Shown here: positions 15,555 through 16,170 of the stretch, piece by piece
How positions within the stretch are numbered: position 1 is the stretch's first letter
Layout of the letters: every line of letters begins with the position of its first letter
Assembly: GCA_009936675.1 (NCBI GenBank)
Contig: JAACDY010000046.1
Location: forward strand, 1 to 16,170
DNA length: 16,170 nucleotides
From: Bacteroidota bacterium
GTDB taxonomy: Bacteria > Bacteroidota > Bacteroidia > Flavobacteriales > Flavobacteriaceae
Reading direction: 5' to 3'
Program-made: the position numbers and the translations under genes
The notes under the pieces: model-generated
Databases searched by the model: none
The model's input: the letters and a program-made list of their open reading frames with translations, nothing else
Told to the model about the DNA's origin: nothing

Positions 15555-15588
15555 AAAAAAAAACTCTCACAGTGTGAGAGTTTTTTTT
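15555..15588 (-). terminator. strong bidirectional intrinsic terminator
   Basis: CTCTCAC (15564-15570) pairs with GTGAGAG (15574-15580), flanked by nine As on the left and eight Ts on the right, so it can act on either strand. It ends 14 nt after the stop codon of the minus-strand OmpA gene, which it most likely terminates, and it also shields that gene from plus-strand readthrough. Confidence 0.85.
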
Positions 15589-15602
15589 GATATAATTATA
15601 GA

Positions 15603-16170
15603 TTACTCTACAACTCTTAACTGTACTTTCCTTTCGAATTCTACCCTTCTGTTAGCAGATCTACCAGCAGCAGTTGTGTTTTCAGATGTAGGTTTGGTCT
15701 CACCATAGCCTACCGTTTCTAATCTAGAAGCATCAACGCCCATTCCAACAAGTACATCTTTTACACTTTTGGCTCTGTTTTCAGAGAGGGTTTGGTTATA
15801 AGCCATACTACCATCACTTGAAGCGTGACCTTCTATGACAACATTGACGTCACTATAAGTAGCTAGCAAGTCTGTAAGCTGTTTCAACTTTGCGGTAGAC
15901 TCATCAGTTACTACTGAACTGTTAACAACAAATAATAGGGTTGAATTTTCGCTTTGCATGAAAGCGGCTAATTTTTCAGGAAACTCAGGACAACCATTGT
16001 TGGCAACAGAACCAGCTTCATCTGGACAAGCATCGTCTTTGGCAACAACACCGTCTCCGTCACGGTCATCTTCTGGACAACCATTATTTGAAGCTTCACC
16101 AGCTTCTTGTGGGCCCTTGTCCACATTGTCTGCAAGACCATCACCGTCACTGTCAGGACAACCATTCCTC
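15603..16170 (-). CDS. OmpA-family protein with thrombospondin-3 repeats, 5' partial
   Basis: The frame is open to the right window edge, so the start, signal peptide and any N-terminal barrel lie outside. The visible part begins with calcium-binding TSP3-type repeats (CPDSDGDGLADNVD; CPEDDRDGDGVVAKDDACPDEAG; NNGCPEF), followed by a complete OmpA C-terminal peptidoglycan-binding domain: LLFVVNSSVVTDESTAKL, VVIEGHASSDGSMAYNQTLS, ENRAKSV, VGYGETKP, and the terminal RSANRRVEFE. The usual HTD of the domain reads HAS here. It links the outer membrane to peptidoglycan. A GTG at 16124 is inside a TSP3 repeat and is not a genuine start. An efficient terminator follows directly. Confidence 0.93.
   Translation of the reverse strand, partial: RNGCPDSDGDGLADNVDKGPQEAGEASNNGCPEDDRDGDGVVAKDDACPDEAGSVANNGCPEFPEKLAAFMQSENSTLLFVVNSSVVTDESTAKLKQLTDLLATYSDVNVVIEGHASSDGSMAYNQTLSENRAKSVKDVLVGMGVDASRLETVGYGETKPTSENTTAAGRSANRRVEFERKVQLRVVE

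Larger units (their letters stand above)
15181..15602. other. 422-bp intergenic region without a recognised gene
   Basis: No coding region, tRNA or known RNA was recognised. Contents: a 10-bp inverted repeat (15210-15254), a 30-codon minus-strand open stretch (15247-15339, reading AVNHKRDEGKGFIAGEVYSI then AKKSGQAQNY before TAA) that looks protein-like but has no start, and the hairpin terminator near 15555. It may hold a decayed gene fragment. Confidence 0.5.

Noticed and set aside
15603..16124. Complete 173-aa OmpA-like protein starting at GTG 16124
   Set aside because: The frame stays open to the window edge with further TSP3 repeat sequence, so the start is outside the window.
1..16170. 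CRISPR array, tRNA or rRNA genes, intact IS element or prophage
   Set aside because: No regularly spaced repeats, no cloverleaf or rRNA-like stretches, and no transposase, integrase or phage structural motifs were found by eye.

Overview
The window looks like a chromosomal segment of a Bacteroidota bacterium, probably a marine cytophaga- or flavobacterium-like lineage. This rests on AT-rich sequence, upstream regions carrying the Bacteroidota -7 element TAnnTTTG rather than clear Shine-Dalgarno sites, an OmpA protein with thrombospondin-3 calcium repeats, Bacteroidota-like TypA and DEAD-box proteins, and a Na+/galactose symporter very like the Vibrio vSGLT. No rRNA, tRNA, CRISPR array, intact insertion sequence or prophage was seen.

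Layout. At 1-1361 lies wreckage: the start of an alpha-L-rhamnosidase domain (1 to about 86) joined out of frame to the C-terminal coiled-coil/WD40 part of a STAND-type protein, which itself carries a 1-nt frameshift near 1032-1041. At 1579-2919 is a DEAD-box RNA helicase with a long basic disordered N-terminus and an unusual DEFD motif II, preceded by a leader with a 10-codon mini-ORF. At 2962-3282 (minus) is an HxlR-family regulator, divergent from a three-gene envelope cassette: an RND/MMPL permease (3380-5713), a periplasmic LolA-like protein (5737-6507) and an outer-membrane beta-barrel (6559-7761). A GTTAC-N5-GTAAC palindrome sits between the promoter elements of the cassette and is the likely HxlR operator. 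A terminator-like hairpin precedes the barrel gene.

At 7821-10368 (minus) are an M81 (MlrC-like) metallohydrolase gene and a secreted alpha/beta-hydrolase, 7 nt apart. The M81 gene extends 171 nt beyond its longest uninterrupted ORF: the upstream sequence encodes a lipoprotein signal peptide, then an in-frame TGA, then the conserved M81 N-terminus, so one nonsense change apparently splits a lipoprotein gene. Next come typA/bipA (10504-12300, minus) and, divergent from it, galE (12476-13504) and a vSGLT-type Na+/sugar symporter (13519-15180), probably a galactose uptake and interconversion operon. A 422-bp gap without a recognisable gene ends in a strong hairpin terminator for the OmpA-family gene that runs off the right edge (15603-16170, minus).

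The most interesting points are the regulated inner-membrane / periplasm / outer-membrane cassette with its putative operator, the nonsense-split M81 lipoprotein, and the rhamnosidase::WD40 junction. All functional statements come from motif recognition by eye; no database search was run.
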